Below are positions 8,852 through 18,425 of a stretch of 64,000 nucleotides of DNA, one piece after another (positions within the stretch are counted from its first letter, which is position 1; every line of letters starts with the position of its first letter). The notes beneath the pieces were generated by a model. It saw nothing but the letters and a program-made list of their open reading frames with translations, was not told where the DNA came from and searched no databases. Source of the stretch: FEN-1297 sp021817845 (lineage in GTDB: Bacteria; Bacteroidota; Ignavibacteria; Ignavibacteriales; Ignavibacteriaceae); NCBI GenBank assembly GCA_021817845.1, contig JAKAFW010000003.1:1-64000 (forward strand), given 5' to 3'. A program made the position numbers and the translations under genes.

Positions 8852-9466
8852 TTAAAACAGCAGCATCAAACTCACAGAAACCGCATTCACACTCTGTTCA
8901 CCGGAGCTTTTACCTAGAAGATTAAAAGAATTATACTTCGCGCTTAAATCAAAGTTTACCGGGGGAATAGTTATTTCTGTGCCTATGCCAATTCCACCTC
9001 CAATTCTACTTTGAGTAGGTGAATCTAAGGTTGCACCGCCCGGGGCTTGTATTTCAAGCTTTCCAAAATTATTTTCCGAAATATTTATAGCTAAATAAGG
9101 GCGCACAAAGGGCAGCGGCAGAACAAAATATTCCGCTTCGGCGCCAATTGAAAGAATGCTTAAAGAGGTTTGAAAACCGGTATAATCGCCTGAGCCTGTA
9201 CCCTTTAGAACATGGTAATCAATAAAAGCTACCGGCGTTATCGGAAATAGAGGCAGATTAAATTTAGCTTCTACTCCAAAATGATAATTATTCTTTAATC
9301 CGTAGGCATCTACATTTCCATTGGTTAAGGAAATGTCGTTTGCGTACAAAGCAGGCGATTGAAAGGACGTCAATCCGCCGCCCACACCAATTTTAAGAAG
9401 TTGTGCATCAGTCCTTTGCATAAATAATAAAAAGAAAAATATTAAAATTAAAGAGAATTTTTTCAT
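8852..9466 (-). CDS. Outer-membrane beta-barrel protein, unknown role
   Basis: This roughly 204-residue protein has a signal peptide (MKKFSLILIFFFLLF, ending near QRTDAQ) followed by alternating amphipathic strands with glycine-rich turns (LLKIGVGGGLTSF, RIGGGIGIGTEI) and ends in ...SVSLMLLF, typical of an outer-membrane barrel with a C-terminal Phe. I chose the ATG at 9464-9466 because an AAAAGG site lies just upstream and it gives a standard signal peptide. A start six codons earlier (9484) is possible. It resembles the small opacity-like or OmpW-like barrels in general shape, but no specific family is recognisable. It is transcribed alone, opposite to both neighbours. Confidence 0.8.
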   Translation of the reverse strand: MKKFSLILIFFFLLFMQRTDAQLLKIGVGGGLTSFQSPALYANDISLTNGNVDAYGLKNNYHFGVEAKFNLPLFPITPVAFIDYHVLKGTGSGDYTGFQTSLSILSIGAEAEYFVLPLPFVRPYLAINISENNFGKLEIQAPGGATLDSPTQSRIGGGIGIGTEITIPPVNFDLSAKYNSFNLLGKSSGEQSVNAVSVSLMLLF

Positions 9467-9908
9467 AAAGAACCTTTTCATCAATTGTTAAATTATCGTT
9501 GGAAAAGATAAACTTTTTTAAGGTAAATTATCAACATGAATTTTTGTGATTATCTATTCAATTTTACCTGGAACTTTTAGATATAATTAGCGTCTCATCA
9601 ATTGTTTAGTGGATACTTATTTATTTGAGACTGAAAGATAGTTGTTTTGGGCACAATGAAGATCAGAAGGAGTTGTTATTTTTAAATGAGACAATTTTAA
9701 ATATAAACGTAAGTGAGTATAAAACCTTTGCTTTTTTCTTGAACTTAATCTTGAATTTGCGCTTTGGCGTGCTATGCCATAATAATTTTTGAGTAAAGTG
9801 AATAATTAACATAAAGAATTCTTACGGTTAACCGGTGATTTTGTTAATTTTACATTTTTAATTTCGCGTGGTCATTTTGTACCCATAATTGTAGCCTTGA
9901 GAAATGAA
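9467..9908. other. Intergenic region with repeat module B
   Basis: This divergent intergenic region of about 440 bases holds the promoters for the barrel gene on the left and the TPR operon on the right, though I cannot place a convincing -35/-10 pair. At 9726-9777 it contains a copy of module B (CTTTGCTTTTTTCTTGAACT start, ending in GGCGTGCTATGCC). Related copies lie at about 22949-23023 and 24783-24829. No credible gene is seen. Confidence 0.5.
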
Positions 9909-12884
9909 ATGAAAAAAATTTATTCTATAATATTTATTGTAACTATATCGCTCGTCTCCTTAAATGCTCAAACAACGGCCGATAAATATTCGGACGCCAT
10001 GAATGCATACAATTCCCGGCAGTATGCTCTTGCAAACCGTCTATTTCAAAAATTATTTGTTAAACACCATTTAACTGACGAATTATATTCAACCGCAAAA
10101 TATTTTTCTTCAGATGCATTGTTAAAACTAGGGGAAAAGAATGCCGCCGCAGCGGGTTTTGAATATTTGGTAAATTATTTTAAGTGGTCAAATTTTAGGG
10201 ATAAGGCTTTATTTAAACTTGGACTAATTTATTTTGAAACAGGTCAGTATTCAGAAAGCAGGGCGCGTCTTAAAATACTTATTGATGAATATCCTTCGAG
10301 CATCTATGCCGGGCAATCTTATTATTGGATCGGGGAAGATTACTCCAAAGAAAATAATCTTGAAGATGCCATTGTATTTCTGAAAGATGCTATCAAAAAT
10401 AATCCTAGCAATAAATATATTGACTACTCGATTTATACTTTAGCAAATATCTATGAAAAGATAGGGGATTACGAAAGTGCGATAAAGTATTATGATAATC
10501 TTTTATCTTATCATAGCGATAGCCCGCTTGCAAACGCTGCTCATATTAGAATCGGTATTTGTTATTTCAAAGTAAAGGACTATGATTCTGCCACACTCGA
10601 GTTAAACAATCCTGCATTAAAGAATCTTCCGGCGGAAGAATATTCTGAGGACATTTATTTATTAGCCAACTCCTATTACCGGCTTCAAGAATACCCGCAG
10701 GCTGAAAGAGCTTATATTGAGATTATAGAAAAATATCCTGGCTATAAAGACTTGCGAAGCGCTAAATATGGTTTAGCATGGTGTTACTTTCAACAAAAAC
10801 ATTATAAAAACGCCTACAAGATGTTTAATTCTATTTCGGACGGTGAAGATAGTATTGCTATAAAATCTTTTTACTGGAAAGCCGAATCAGAAAGATATGC
10901 AGGTAAGGAAACGGAAGCATTTAATTTGTACCGTGAATTTACAAAGCGATTCCCGAACAGCTCATTGGTTAATGGTGTGATGTTTCAACTTGGCGGACTT
11001 TATTTTAATACAAAGGATTATGATCTGGCTGAGAAATACTTGAAAACCTCATCTGCTGACTCTAACAGTTCAATTAAATCAAAATCGTTAATGCTCCTTG
11101 GAGAAATTGAATTAGAGAAAAGGAATTATGAAACAGCAAACAACTATTTTGAAGAGGCTATAAAAATTCCTTCAGCTCCGGCAGAATTAATCGACAGATC
11201 GATGCTTGGTTTAGGCGCTTCGGAATTTTTTCTGCACAAGTACGGCAATGCAATAGCTAATTTATCCGATATAAATTTTCGTGAGCCGAACTTTGATAAA
11301 AATAAGGTTAATTTTTATCTTGCAGAAAGTTATTATGCGCTTGGAAAATATCAAGATGCTCTAAACAGATATGATAAAATTAACTTTGATGACGCAGAAG
11401 TCGGTAGCCTTGCGTTATATGGTAAAGCCTACTGTTATTTTAATCTAAAAGAATTTGATAATGCAGCAAAGGCATTTTCGGAGTATGTTGAAAAATTCCC
11501 CGAAAGCTCAAGAATTCTTGATGCGCGAATTAGATTAGCCGACAGCTATTACGGAAGCAAAAATTATGTTGCTTCGAGTAAAATTTACAAAGAAATGTTT
11601 AGGCGTGACGTGGGTGCATTCGATAATCCCTACGCTTATTATCAATACGCACAAGCCCTTTACAAAGCAAATAAAACTGCAGATGCAATAAAGGAATTTC
11701 AAAGTCTTCAAGAAAAATTTCCCAGGTCAGAATATGCCGATAAATCGTTGTACGTTATTGGCTGGATTTATTTTCAGCAAGGAAATTATTCCCAAGCAAT
11801 TGACAGTTATAGGAATGCTTTATATAAATATCCTAATTCTTCGCTTGCGCCCGTTTTATATTATTCCATCGGCGATTCCTATTATAATCTTGCTCAATAT
11901 GATTCGGCAATAATAAATTATCAAGATGTGATGACAAATTTTCCCTCCTCACCGCATGTTTTTGATGCGATAAATGGAATTCAGTATTGCTACGTTGCTG
12001 AGAACCATCCGGAAAAAGCAATTACTCTTATTGATTCATTTGTTGACGCAAATCCCGGTATGCCCTCGGCAGACCAAATTTATTTTAAGAAAGGCGATAT
12101 TTATTACAGCATTCAGGATTATAAAGATGCCGAGTTGAGTTATAAAGAATTTATTGCTAACTATCCGAATAGTAAGCTTGTGCCTCAGGCTTATTATTGG
12201 GTAGGGAAGAGTGCGGAAAATTTAAACCAAAACCAGGATGCGTTATTTTATTTCCAACGTGTTTTTGATTCCTATCCTAATAGCGAATCCGCCCCAGCTG
12301 CAGTTATTGAGATGGGAAATATTTATAACCAAATGAAAAATTATACTGCGGCACTTGAATTATTCGATAAGGCATTAAAAACTTTGCCTGATAAACTTCG
12401 CTTTCCTGAAATATTGTTTATGAAGGGAATGACATTATCGAATAATAGCGACGTTAGCTCTGCGGCTCAAGTATTTAATACAATTATCCAGGAATATGGG
12501 CAAAGCGTTTTTGCAGAGAAATCAAAACTTGAATTAGGCATTATTGACATGGTTGCTAAAGATTATACCGACGCAACTACATATCTACAAGATTTGGCAC
12601 AAACAAGAACTGATGAGATTGGCGCACAATCACAATATTATTTAGGTGAAATACTATTTGAGCAAAATAATATTCAGGATGCAATCTCTGCTTTTGTCAC
12701 TGTCGGCACTGTTTTCCCGGCTTATGAGGAATGGGTTGCTAAGTCTAATTTAAGACTTGGCGATTGTTATGCTAAATTAAAGGATTATAAAAAAGCAAGA
12801 GAAATTTATCGCTCAGTATTTATGAATCATCACAGCGATGCCTTGGGAAATGAAGCCAGATTAAAGCTGAGGAAATTGAAATGA
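9909..12884 (+). CDS. Large periplasmic tetratricopeptide-repeat protein
   Basis: This protein of about 991 residues starts with a signal peptide (MKKIYSIIFIVTISLVSLNA) and then consists almost wholly of TPR units with the typical pattern of small residues and a Tyr (for example YYWIGEDYSKENN, SLYVIGWIYFQQGNY, SYYNLAQYDSAI). At least two dozen helical pairs can be seen, giving a long superhelix for protein binding. The repeats resemble those of outer-membrane lipoprotein/YbgF-like TPRs (YPNSSLAPVLYYSIGDSYY). I prefer the ATG at 9909 because it opens a standard signal peptide, although a TTG four codons upstream is also in frame. It overlaps the next gene by four bases and heads the operon that ends in TonB. 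It probably scaffolds an envelope complex, but the partner is unknown. Confidence 0.88.
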   Translation: MKKIYSIIFIVTISLVSLNAQTTADKYSDAMNAYNSRQYALANRLFQKLFVKHHLTDELYSTAKYFSSDALLKLGEKNAAAAGFEYLVNYFKWSNFRDKALFKLGLIYFETGQYSESRARLKILIDEYPSSIYAGQSYYWIGEDYSKENNLEDAIVFLKDAIKNNPSNKYIDYSIYTLANIYEKIGDYESAIKYYDNLLSYHSDSPLANAAHIRIGICYFKVKDYDSATLELNNPALKNLPAEEYSEDIYLLANSYYRLQEYPQAERAYIEIIEKYPGYKDLRSAKYGLAWCYFQQKHYKNAYKMFNSISDGEDSIAIKSFYWKAESERYAGKETEAFNLYREFTKRFPNSSLVNGVMFQLGGLYFNTKDYDLAEKYLKTSSADSNSSIKSKSLMLLGEIELEKRNYETANNYFEEAIKIPSAPAELIDRSMLGLGASEFFLHKYGNAIANLSDINFREPNFDKNKVNFYLAESYYALGKYQDALNRYDKINFDDAEVGSLALYGKAYCYFNLKEFDNAAKAFSEYVEKFPESSRILDARIRLADSYYGSKNYVASSKIYKEMFRRDVGAFDNPYAYYQYAQALYKANKTADAIKEFQSLQEKFPRSEYADKSLYVIGWIYFQQGNYSQAIDSYRNALYKYPNSSLAPVLYYSIGDSYYNLAQYDSAIINYQDVMTNFPSSPHVFDAINGIQYCYVAENHPEKAITLIDSFVDANPGMPSADQIYFKKGDIYYSIQDYKDAELSYKEFIANYPNSKLVPQAYYWVGKSAENLNQNQDALFYFQRVFDSYPNSESAPAAVIEMGNIYNQMKNYTAALELFDKALKTLPDKLRFPEILFMKGMTLSNNSDVSSAAQVFNTIIQEYGQSVFAEKSKLELGIIDMVAKDYTDATTYLQDLAQTRTDEIGAQSQYYLGEILFEQNNIQDAISAFVTVGTVFPAYEEWVAKSNLRLGDCYAKLKDYKKAREIYRSVFMNHHSDALGNEARLKLRKLK

Positions 12885-14476
12885 TAAAAAAAATTATTGC
12901 AATACTTCTTTTTGGTTGTATATATCTATTTGCCCAAGATGGGCAAAAACAAAATCCCGGCGTTCAGCTACCGGATTTTGTAATTACCGGGAAGGATATT
13001 ATTTCTGTTGAAAATGCAAAAAAAATTCCTCCCCCGTTTGTCTCCACTTTATCGGAACAATTCTTTAAACCTATTTTCTCGCCGGAAAATTTACAAGTAA
13101 AAGAAATTGATATCCCGATTCAAGGCTCTTTAATGAAGATTGATTCGTTGAATTATTATAAGGGAAGAATTGATGCAGGCATGGGATTATATTCATTGCC
13201 TACGGTCGTCTTTAATTATTCGCAACCTTTTGAAAACGGTATGCTTGAGGGGTTTGCTTCCGCATTAAATCAGCGTCCTTACGTTGCAAATAGCGAAAAA
13301 TATTCATTTAACGGGGGTGCAAATCTTTTCCTCTATGTTAGAGATGACAGTAAAATATTCCCGGGAACTCATTTCAAATTCGGCGGTAATTATTCTACTA
13401 CAACTTATAAATTATTCGCATCTGATAATCCGTTTTTTAAGCGAAATCTAAATATTGGTAATGCCTCAGTGAAAATTGAAAACCTTACAAGCAAATATGT
13501 AATTTTTAGTAGCAAGATTGAGGATAAGTTAGAATCACTGCAGAATGAAAATTATTCGGAAAATCTTATGAACGTTGAAGGCTTCGCAAAAATTGGTTTT
13601 CCTACCTTTTATCTTGGCGTTGATGCAAATTTTAAGAAACAATTCTTGACAAATAATATTTACAACAATCAAATAGGTTATTTTCTGTCGGCAAGACCAT
13701 CGGTAGAATTAAATATAACAAATCTTTTAAGGGCCTCTTTCGGATTTTATTTTTCTCAAGTCAGTCGAAATAATTTCTTTTCACCTTATGCCTCGGCAGC
13801 ATTAAACCTCGGTAACGGAATTTCTCTTTTCGGAGATTATTCTCCGCAAACAGAATTTCTTACTCCGGAATATTTCCTGAATCAAAATCCTTACTATAAT
13901 CCGCAAAATTTTTCTAATTTGTTCGTAAAAAATAATTCTTCATTTGACGCTTATATCAAATATGAGTATTATACTTTGTTTGAAATTAATGGTGGTATAA
14001 AATATTTATCAACGGAAAATTTACCATACTTTACAGATCTAAAATCGCCCGGTATATTTAATATTCTCACAGCTAATGCAAAAAGTTATTCGGCATTTGT
14101 AGATTTGCTTTTCCATCTTGGTTCTTATGGTGAATTTTATGGTACCGTCGAAGTGAATAGCACAAAAGATTCTTCTGGAAATTTTGTGCCCTATTTTCCG
14201 CAATTAAAATCCTCTTTGAATTACGGCTATTACTTTAATTCCGGCTTAGATGCTGAAATCAATTTAATGTACAACGCAGGAAGTTACACCGGCCTCAATA
14301 ATTCAGTTGAATTAAATCCTTATTTCAATTTAGGATTGAAGTTCTCTTATAAATTGGAGCCGGATTTTTTGCTGACTCTTAAATTATCTAATTTATTTAA
14401 TCATAAGAATTATATGTGGAATGGTTATCAAGACCTTCCCTTGAACGTTGTTGGCGGGATTAGATATCAATTTTAA
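12881..14476 (+). CDS. Outer-membrane beta-barrel protein of the TPR-TonB operon
   Basis: This 531-residue protein has a signal peptide ending near LFAQDG, a short N-terminal segment (PGVQLPDFVITGKDI), and about 400 residues of aromatic-rich amphipathic strands ending in NVVGGIRYQF, the hallmark of an outer-membrane barrel. The last strands (LKLSNLFNHKNYMWNGYQ) resemble the C-terminus of TonB-dependent receptors, but there is no recognisable plug domain and the length is short for that family. It may be a receptor-like barrel that uses partner proteins as its plug. Its ATG overlaps the TPR gene stop. With the TonB protein two genes downstream, a TonB-linked role is a reasonable inference, not shown directly. 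Confidence 0.75.
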   Translation: MIKKIIAILLFGCIYLFAQDGQKQNPGVQLPDFVITGKDIISVENAKKIPPPFVSTLSEQFFKPIFSPENLQVKEIDIPIQGSLMKIDSLNYYKGRIDAGMGLYSLPTVVFNYSQPFENGMLEGFASALNQRPYVANSEKYSFNGGANLFLYVRDDSKIFPGTHFKFGGNYSTTTYKLFASDNPFFKRNLNIGNASVKIENLTSKYVIFSSKIEDKLESLQNENYSENLMNVEGFAKIGFPTFYLGVDANFKKQFLTNNIYNNQIGYFLSARPSVELNITNLLRASFGFYFSQVSRNNFFSPYASAALNLGNGISLFGDYSPQTEFLTPEYFLNQNPYYNPQNFSNLFVKNNSSFDAYIKYEYYTLFEINGGIKYLSTENLPYFTDLKSPGIFNILTANAKSYSAFVDLLFHLGSYGEFYGTVEVNSTKDSSGNFVPYFPQLKSSLNYGYYFNSGLDAEINLMYNAGSYTGLNNSVELNPYFNLGLKFSYKLEPDFLLTLKLSNLFNHKNYMWNGYQDLPLNVVGGIRYQF

Positions 14477-14550
14477 TGAACATAAAAATAATTTGTATAA
14501 TTCAATATGAAATTCCTTAAATTATAATGACGAATAATTAAATTTGTATT

Positions 14551-16440
14551 ATGACTAAAGCAGAACTTATAAGGAAGCTTGCAAAGAAAGCCGGTATACC
14601 GGATTCGGAAGCAAAAGTTTTCTTTGAAATATTCCTAAGGAAAGCTTCGGAAATTCTAAAACTGGGCGAAGCGATAAAGTTGAAAAACTTCGGCTATTTC
14701 CAGTTTAAGAGAGGTATGATTAAAAATATTCATTCTACCGCAAGCTCAGTTAATAACTTAGCCTACGCAGACCTTATGGTTTTTACTTCGCTTAACGAGA
14801 CTGAAGAAGGAGAAGAAAATTTAATTTTTAATATCCCGTCTTTACGCGATGAAGAATTTCATTATGTTGATCTATTTTTTAGTCTAAGTATTGGAAAACC
14901 GTTGATCCCTCTTAAAGGCGTTGCCGGCGCTGAGTTCTTTATTCCTCCAACCGGTATAGAATTGAAAAAACTAATTAACTCAAGAGTTGATAAACTTTTG
15001 TTTGATGCTGAAATTATTGATAAGCACGTAAAAGGTAGTGAGTTTCTCCTTATTGATGTCGAAAAAAGTAATCTGGAACAATTTGAATTTAATTGGGAAA
15101 GCGTTTATTCTGAAAATTTAGAAGGTTCCGCAGGAAATAAAATTCCAAGCATGCAAAATTATTCCGCCGGTAATTCAGGTTTGGAACATGTAGATTGGGA
15201 TTTTGGTGAAGATTTATCAAAACAAATTGAAGAAGAAGTCTTGTTAGATACTTCAAAAGATTCTGAAAATATTTCGAATTATGAATTGGATGATTCAGCC
15301 GGAATTGAGTGGAACTTCGGAATTCCTATTTCTGAAGGTAGTGTAATCCTAAATGCAGAATTTGAAAAAGTTGATTCGTTAAGAACTACTTTGAGCAGTG
15401 GTTTGTTAGATGATTTTTCAGGAAATAAAAAGATAAATGATGATGATAGTGTTTCAAATGGAATTGAAGAAAGGATTCAAGAAGAATTAAACGATTTCCA
15501 TACTATAAAATCTATTACTTCTGAATTAAATGAACCACCTGCCGGAATGGGAATAACACAATCTGAACTCAATCTCTCTTGGAATTTTGGTAATACAAAT
15601 CCGGAAATGACTTATCAAAATAATTTAGAAATTAAAAAAGATAATAAACTTAGTAATCTTAATAATGAAAAAATTCATAAAAATGAATTGTCCGGTGAAA
15701 TTGACAAAGATAATTCTTCGAAAAAAGGTGAAATATTAAAAAACGAAAAAGATACTCAGGCCCCACCGGATTCAGATTTATTTCCTCAAAATGAACGGTC
15801 TAAAATTACCCAAGATAAAGATCAGAAAGTAATAAAAAGATCTTCGGTAGTATTTATTGTTGCACTTACCGTTATTCTATTTGTAGGTTTCCTTTTGTTT
15901 GCCTTGCTAAATAAATTCAATTTTATCTCAATTTTGAAAAGTAACAAAAATGTTACAACTTCCGAAAGAATATATTCTCATCCTGTAATTATTAAACGAG
16001 ATTATCAAGTGCCTGTGAATTATCCTTACTCAAAAAAAAATTTACCACCCGGTTTGGCAAGTCAAGGTATTGATCCTGAGGCATTAAACAACCAACAAGC
16101 TCAGATAAGTTCTCAGTCCATGGCGGATAAGAATAGTTTGTCAACACTTCTTAATTCATCAAAACAAAATGTTAATTCTGATCAAACAACATCAGCGGTA
16201 AAAAAGCAAGACAAGTTAAAAGATAATATTGTTTCATTAGCAGGTAATTATTCTATTCAAGTTTCTTCTTGGAAATCAAAAACTAGTGCGATAAAAGAAA
16301 TAGAGCAGTTTAAGAGAAAAGGTTTAACTGCGACTTTAGAAAAAGTTGATCTTTCCGGACGCGGTATTTGGTATCGTGTCATGGTCGGCGGCTTCAAATC
16401 GGCAGCTGATGCAAAAAGATTTTTAACAAAATATAAATAG
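14551..16440 (+). CDS. HU-like domain, membrane-anchored, SPOR-domain fusion protein
   Basis: This 629-residue protein joins three parts. Residues 1-60 match the HU/IHF DNA-binding fold (MTKAELIRKLAKKAGI, then LKNFGYFQFKRG). A long acidic, Asn/Ser-rich linker follows, with three W-D/N-F-G motifs at W216, W254 and W344. A single transmembrane helix lies near residues 430-455 (SSVVFIVALTVILFVGFLLF), and the C-terminus (about 560-629) is a SPOR domain (NYSIQVSSWKSKTSAIKEIE). The topology implied is a cytoplasmic HU-like domain and a periplasmic peptidoglycan-binding domain. Related HU-SPOR proteins occur in Bacteroidota. It may link the nucleoid or a protein partner to the septal wall. It sits between the barrel and TonB genes in one direction. 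Confidence 0.85.
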   Translation: MTKAELIRKLAKKAGIPDSEAKVFFEIFLRKASEILKLGEAIKLKNFGYFQFKRGMIKNIHSTASSVNNLAYADLMVFTSLNETEEGEENLIFNIPSLRDEEFHYVDLFFSLSIGKPLIPLKGVAGAEFFIPPTGIELKKLINSRVDKLLFDAEIIDKHVKGSEFLLIDVEKSNLEQFEFNWESVYSENLEGSAGNKIPSMQNYSAGNSGLEHVDWDFGEDLSKQIEEEVLLDTSKDSENISNYELDDSAGIEWNFGIPISEGSVILNAEFEKVDSLRTTLSSGLLDDFSGNKKINDDDSVSNGIEERIQEELNDFHTIKSITSELNEPPAGMGITQSELNLSWNFGNTNPEMTYQNNLEIKKDNKLSNLNNEKIHKNELSGEIDKDNSSKKGEILKNEKDTQAPPDSDLFPQNERSKITQDKDQKVIKRSSVVFIVALTVILFVGFLLFALLNKFNFISILKSNKNVTTSERIYSHPVIIKRDYQVPVNYPYSKKNLPPGLASQGIDPEALNNQQAQISSQSMADKNSLSTLLNSSKQNVNSDQTTSAVKKQDKLKDNIVSLAGNYSIQVSSWKSKTSAIKEIEQFKRKGLTATLEKVDLSGRGIWYRVMVGGFKSAADAKRFLTKYK

Positions 16441-16461
16441 CATTAAATAAGATGTTTTAAT

Positions 16462-17160
16462 ATGGTCTATAATTCAGTAAAAAATATTTCGGTATCTGCT
16501 TCAATATTTGCGCATATTATTATCATAGCGTTATTGCTCACGATAAAACTATCAGTTACTTATCCGCCTGAGAAATATGTCGAGTTATCCTTTGGGCAGT
16601 CAGGCTTACCCGGTTCTTCCGGAGCAATTGGCGACCAGGTAAACAGCAACGATCAGCAAATTCAGCAAGCCTCTCAAAGCGATTCAAAAAATAAAACCGA
16701 AGATCTTAAATCCACAATAATACCCGACGCTAAAAATTTATCCAACCAGGATTTGATCTCCGAGTCCGATAAAAAAGATCAAAAAGGTAAAAGCGACAAA
16801 AATAACGACAAAATAAATCCTAATTCAGATTTTAATTCATTAGGTATGGGAAATAAAACCGGAGGCAACGGTAGCTTTGGCTATGATATTGATTGGGGGG
16901 GGAAAGGGCAAAGGAAAATTTATAGCTATAATATTCCGGCTTATCCAGAAGGAGTGAATAAGGAAATTGACATTCGCCTTAAATTTACCATACTTCCGGA
17001 CGGTACTGTCGGAACGATAATCCCTTTAATAAAAGCAGATACTCGCCTTGAGAATTCAGCTATAAATTCTTTGAGACAATGGAGGTTTGAATCATTAGAC
17101 CAGTCTCAAAAACAGGTACCGCAAGTTGCCGTTATTGTTTTTCCGTACCGGCTTCGCTAA
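16462..17160 (+). CDS. TonB-family energy transducer
   Basis: This 232-residue protein has an N-terminal membrane helix (about residues 12-32, SASIFAHIIIIALLLTIKL), a long polar periplasmic linker rich in Ser, Asp, Lys and Asn rather than Pro, and a C-terminal TonB-type domain. That domain has the pattern IRLKFTILPDGTVGTII, then SAINSLRQWRF. TonB proteins carry proton-motive energy from ExbB/ExbD to outer-membrane receptors. No exbB or exbD gene is in the window. It follows the HU-SPOR gene by 21 bases and ends the operon. Its last 29 bases overlap the convergent gene on the minus strand. Confidence 0.88.
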   Translation: MVYNSVKNISVSASIFAHIIIIALLLTIKLSVTYPPEKYVELSFGQSGLPGSSGAIGDQVNSNDQQIQQASQSDSKNKTEDLKSTIIPDAKNLSNQDLISESDKKDQKGKSDKNNDKINPNSDFNSLGMGNKTGGNGSFGYDIDWGGKGQRKIYSYNIPAYPEGVNKEIDIRLKFTILPDGTVGTIIPLIKADTRLENSAINSLRQWRFESLDQSQKQVPQVAVIVFPYRLR

Positions 17161-17431
17161 AAATATCTTTGTAATACATCCTGTAAAAAAAGAACTCGAT
17201 TACGGATAGAATTGTAAGTGAAAAAGTATCGCGGTCGAACATAATCCCTAAGCCTTTCTGCGACATCAATAATTTTGCAATAATACCCGATATTGACCAG
17301 CCAATTGTGAACAAAAGTCCGATTAAACCAATATTTATAAACGCATCAGATAAATTTTCTTCCTGCCATTTTTTTGTAAAGATTATTAAAGTAAATAGGA
17401 AGTGAACAAAAAAGATAATTGCAGTAATCAT
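17132..17431 (-). CDS. Small membrane protein, unknown function
   Basis: This 99-residue protein has three hydrophobic segments (IIFFVHFLFTLIIF, NIGLIGLLFTIGWSISGIIA, and a weaker one near LTILSVIEFFFYRM), so it should be an inner-membrane protein. I do not recognise a family. It is the last gene of a four-gene minus-strand cluster whose members are spaced by 15 bases or overlap, and its 3' end overlaps the TonB gene by 29 bases on the other strand. Coding status rests on the clean hydrophobic pattern and the operon spacing. Confidence 0.65.
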   Translation of the reverse strand: MITAIIFFVHFLFTLIIFTKKWQEENLSDAFINIGLIGLLFTIGWSISGIIAKLLMSQKGLGIMFDRDTFSLTILSVIEFFFYRMYYKDIFSEAGTEKQ

Positions 17432-17446
17432 TATTATAAAAAAGTT

Positions 17447-17953
17447 TTAAGGTTGATTCCGTTTATTTAAGTAAGACATACCAAGTAAGCCGCCCAAAAT
17501 TCCAAATATTAGGTCAATAATAATATTTGTTACAAAAATCATAAAAGTATAGAGCGGCGAAAATCCATTCACCTGTATTTGTTTTGCCATCGAGCGAAGC
17601 ATTGAAATTGTTTGGTCAAACAATGGTCCAGTTAATTTATAGCTATTCATAAGAGATTCAGTCTGCGGTAAAGCATCAATGTAATCATTTGTGTGGGAAA
17701 TAAAAGTAATCAGCACATCAAAAAAAGTCGAGAAAAAAGCTGCAAATATTCCGGTAAGTATACCGAAAGCTATTGCCTTTTTAAAGTCAATCGGAGGAAG
17801 GGACTTATTTATCTTATTATCCAAAAAAAGCGACATAAAAGCGCCAACGGGGACTATTAAGCAGCATCCGATATTTTTTATGCCGGGTACGGTTGTCAAA
17901 ACCGCAGCTCCAAATCCGCATACTACTGACGGTAGAATTTTTTTAGTTTCCAT
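17447..17953 (-). CDS. Membrane protein, DUF4199-like
   Basis: This 168-residue protein has four predicted membrane segments, with a glycine-rich first pair (CGFGAAVLTTVPG and CCLIVPVGAFMSLFL), a central pair near FGILTGIFAAFFSTFFDVLI and a last one with IIIDLIFGILGGLLGMSYL. The layout resembles the DUF4199 membrane family of Bacteroidota, but I am not certain of that. Its start overlaps the end of the DUF2085 gene by 11 bases, so the two are co-translated. The function is unknown. Confidence 0.6.
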   Translation of the reverse strand: METKKILPSVVCGFGAAVLTTVPGIKNIGCCLIVPVGAFMSLFLDNKINKSLPPIDFKKAIAFGILTGIFAAFFSTFFDVLITFISHTNDYIDALPQTESLMNSYKLTGPLFDQTISMLRSMAKQIQVNGFSPLYTFMIFVTNIIIDLIFGILGGLLGMSYLNKRNQP

Positions 17954-18425
17954 TTTTCCTTATAAGCAAATTATTTTCAACAACATTCAAAATATAAACA
18001 AATGAAACAGAACCAAAAAATAATCCTGTCGCCATTGCTAAATATTTTGAATAATGATAAACCCCCGCAGTGGTTAAAAGAACATCAGTTAGTATAAATA
18101 TTAAAGAAATAAGGAATAATTCTATTCCCTTAATTTCATCAGGAAAATAGAAGATAGATATAAATGAAGCAGATAATGCACCCAAATAAATCCCAGTGCA
18201 GCGCGCACAAACTAAAAGTTTTTCACCGTTAATAGTGAAAGATTTTTTGTTAATTTGGTGGCAAACAATAGAATAAATTTTTTTTGTAAAAGGATAAGTT
18301 ATTACGGCAAAGTGGTTCAAACTATAGAAAATTGGACTCAAGAATCCAAAGCACCATATAAAAATTAAAATGAATAAGATTGTCCTAATTATCCGTTTTG
18401 AGGTTTTTGAATTAGATGAAATCAT
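17943..18425 (-). CDS. DUF2085 family membrane protein
   Basis: This 160-residue protein has the DUF2085 signature with conserved cysteines and histidine: the CHQINKKSF motif and, about 20 residues on, LVCARCTGIYLGAL. Hydrophobic helices flank both. The paired Cys/His residues suggest metal binding or a disulfide, but the family has no known function. Its start overlaps the NHL gene stop by four bases (ATGA), and it overlaps the next membrane-protein gene by 11 bases, so it lies in the middle of an operon. Confidence 0.85.
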   Translation of the reverse strand: MISSNSKTSKRIIRTILFILIFIWCFGFLSPIFYSLNHFAVITYPFTKKIYSIVCHQINKKSFTINGEKLLVCARCTGIYLGALSASFISIFYFPDEIKGIELFLISLIFILTDVLLTTAGVYHYSKYLAMATGLFFGSVSFVYILNVVENNLLIRKNGN

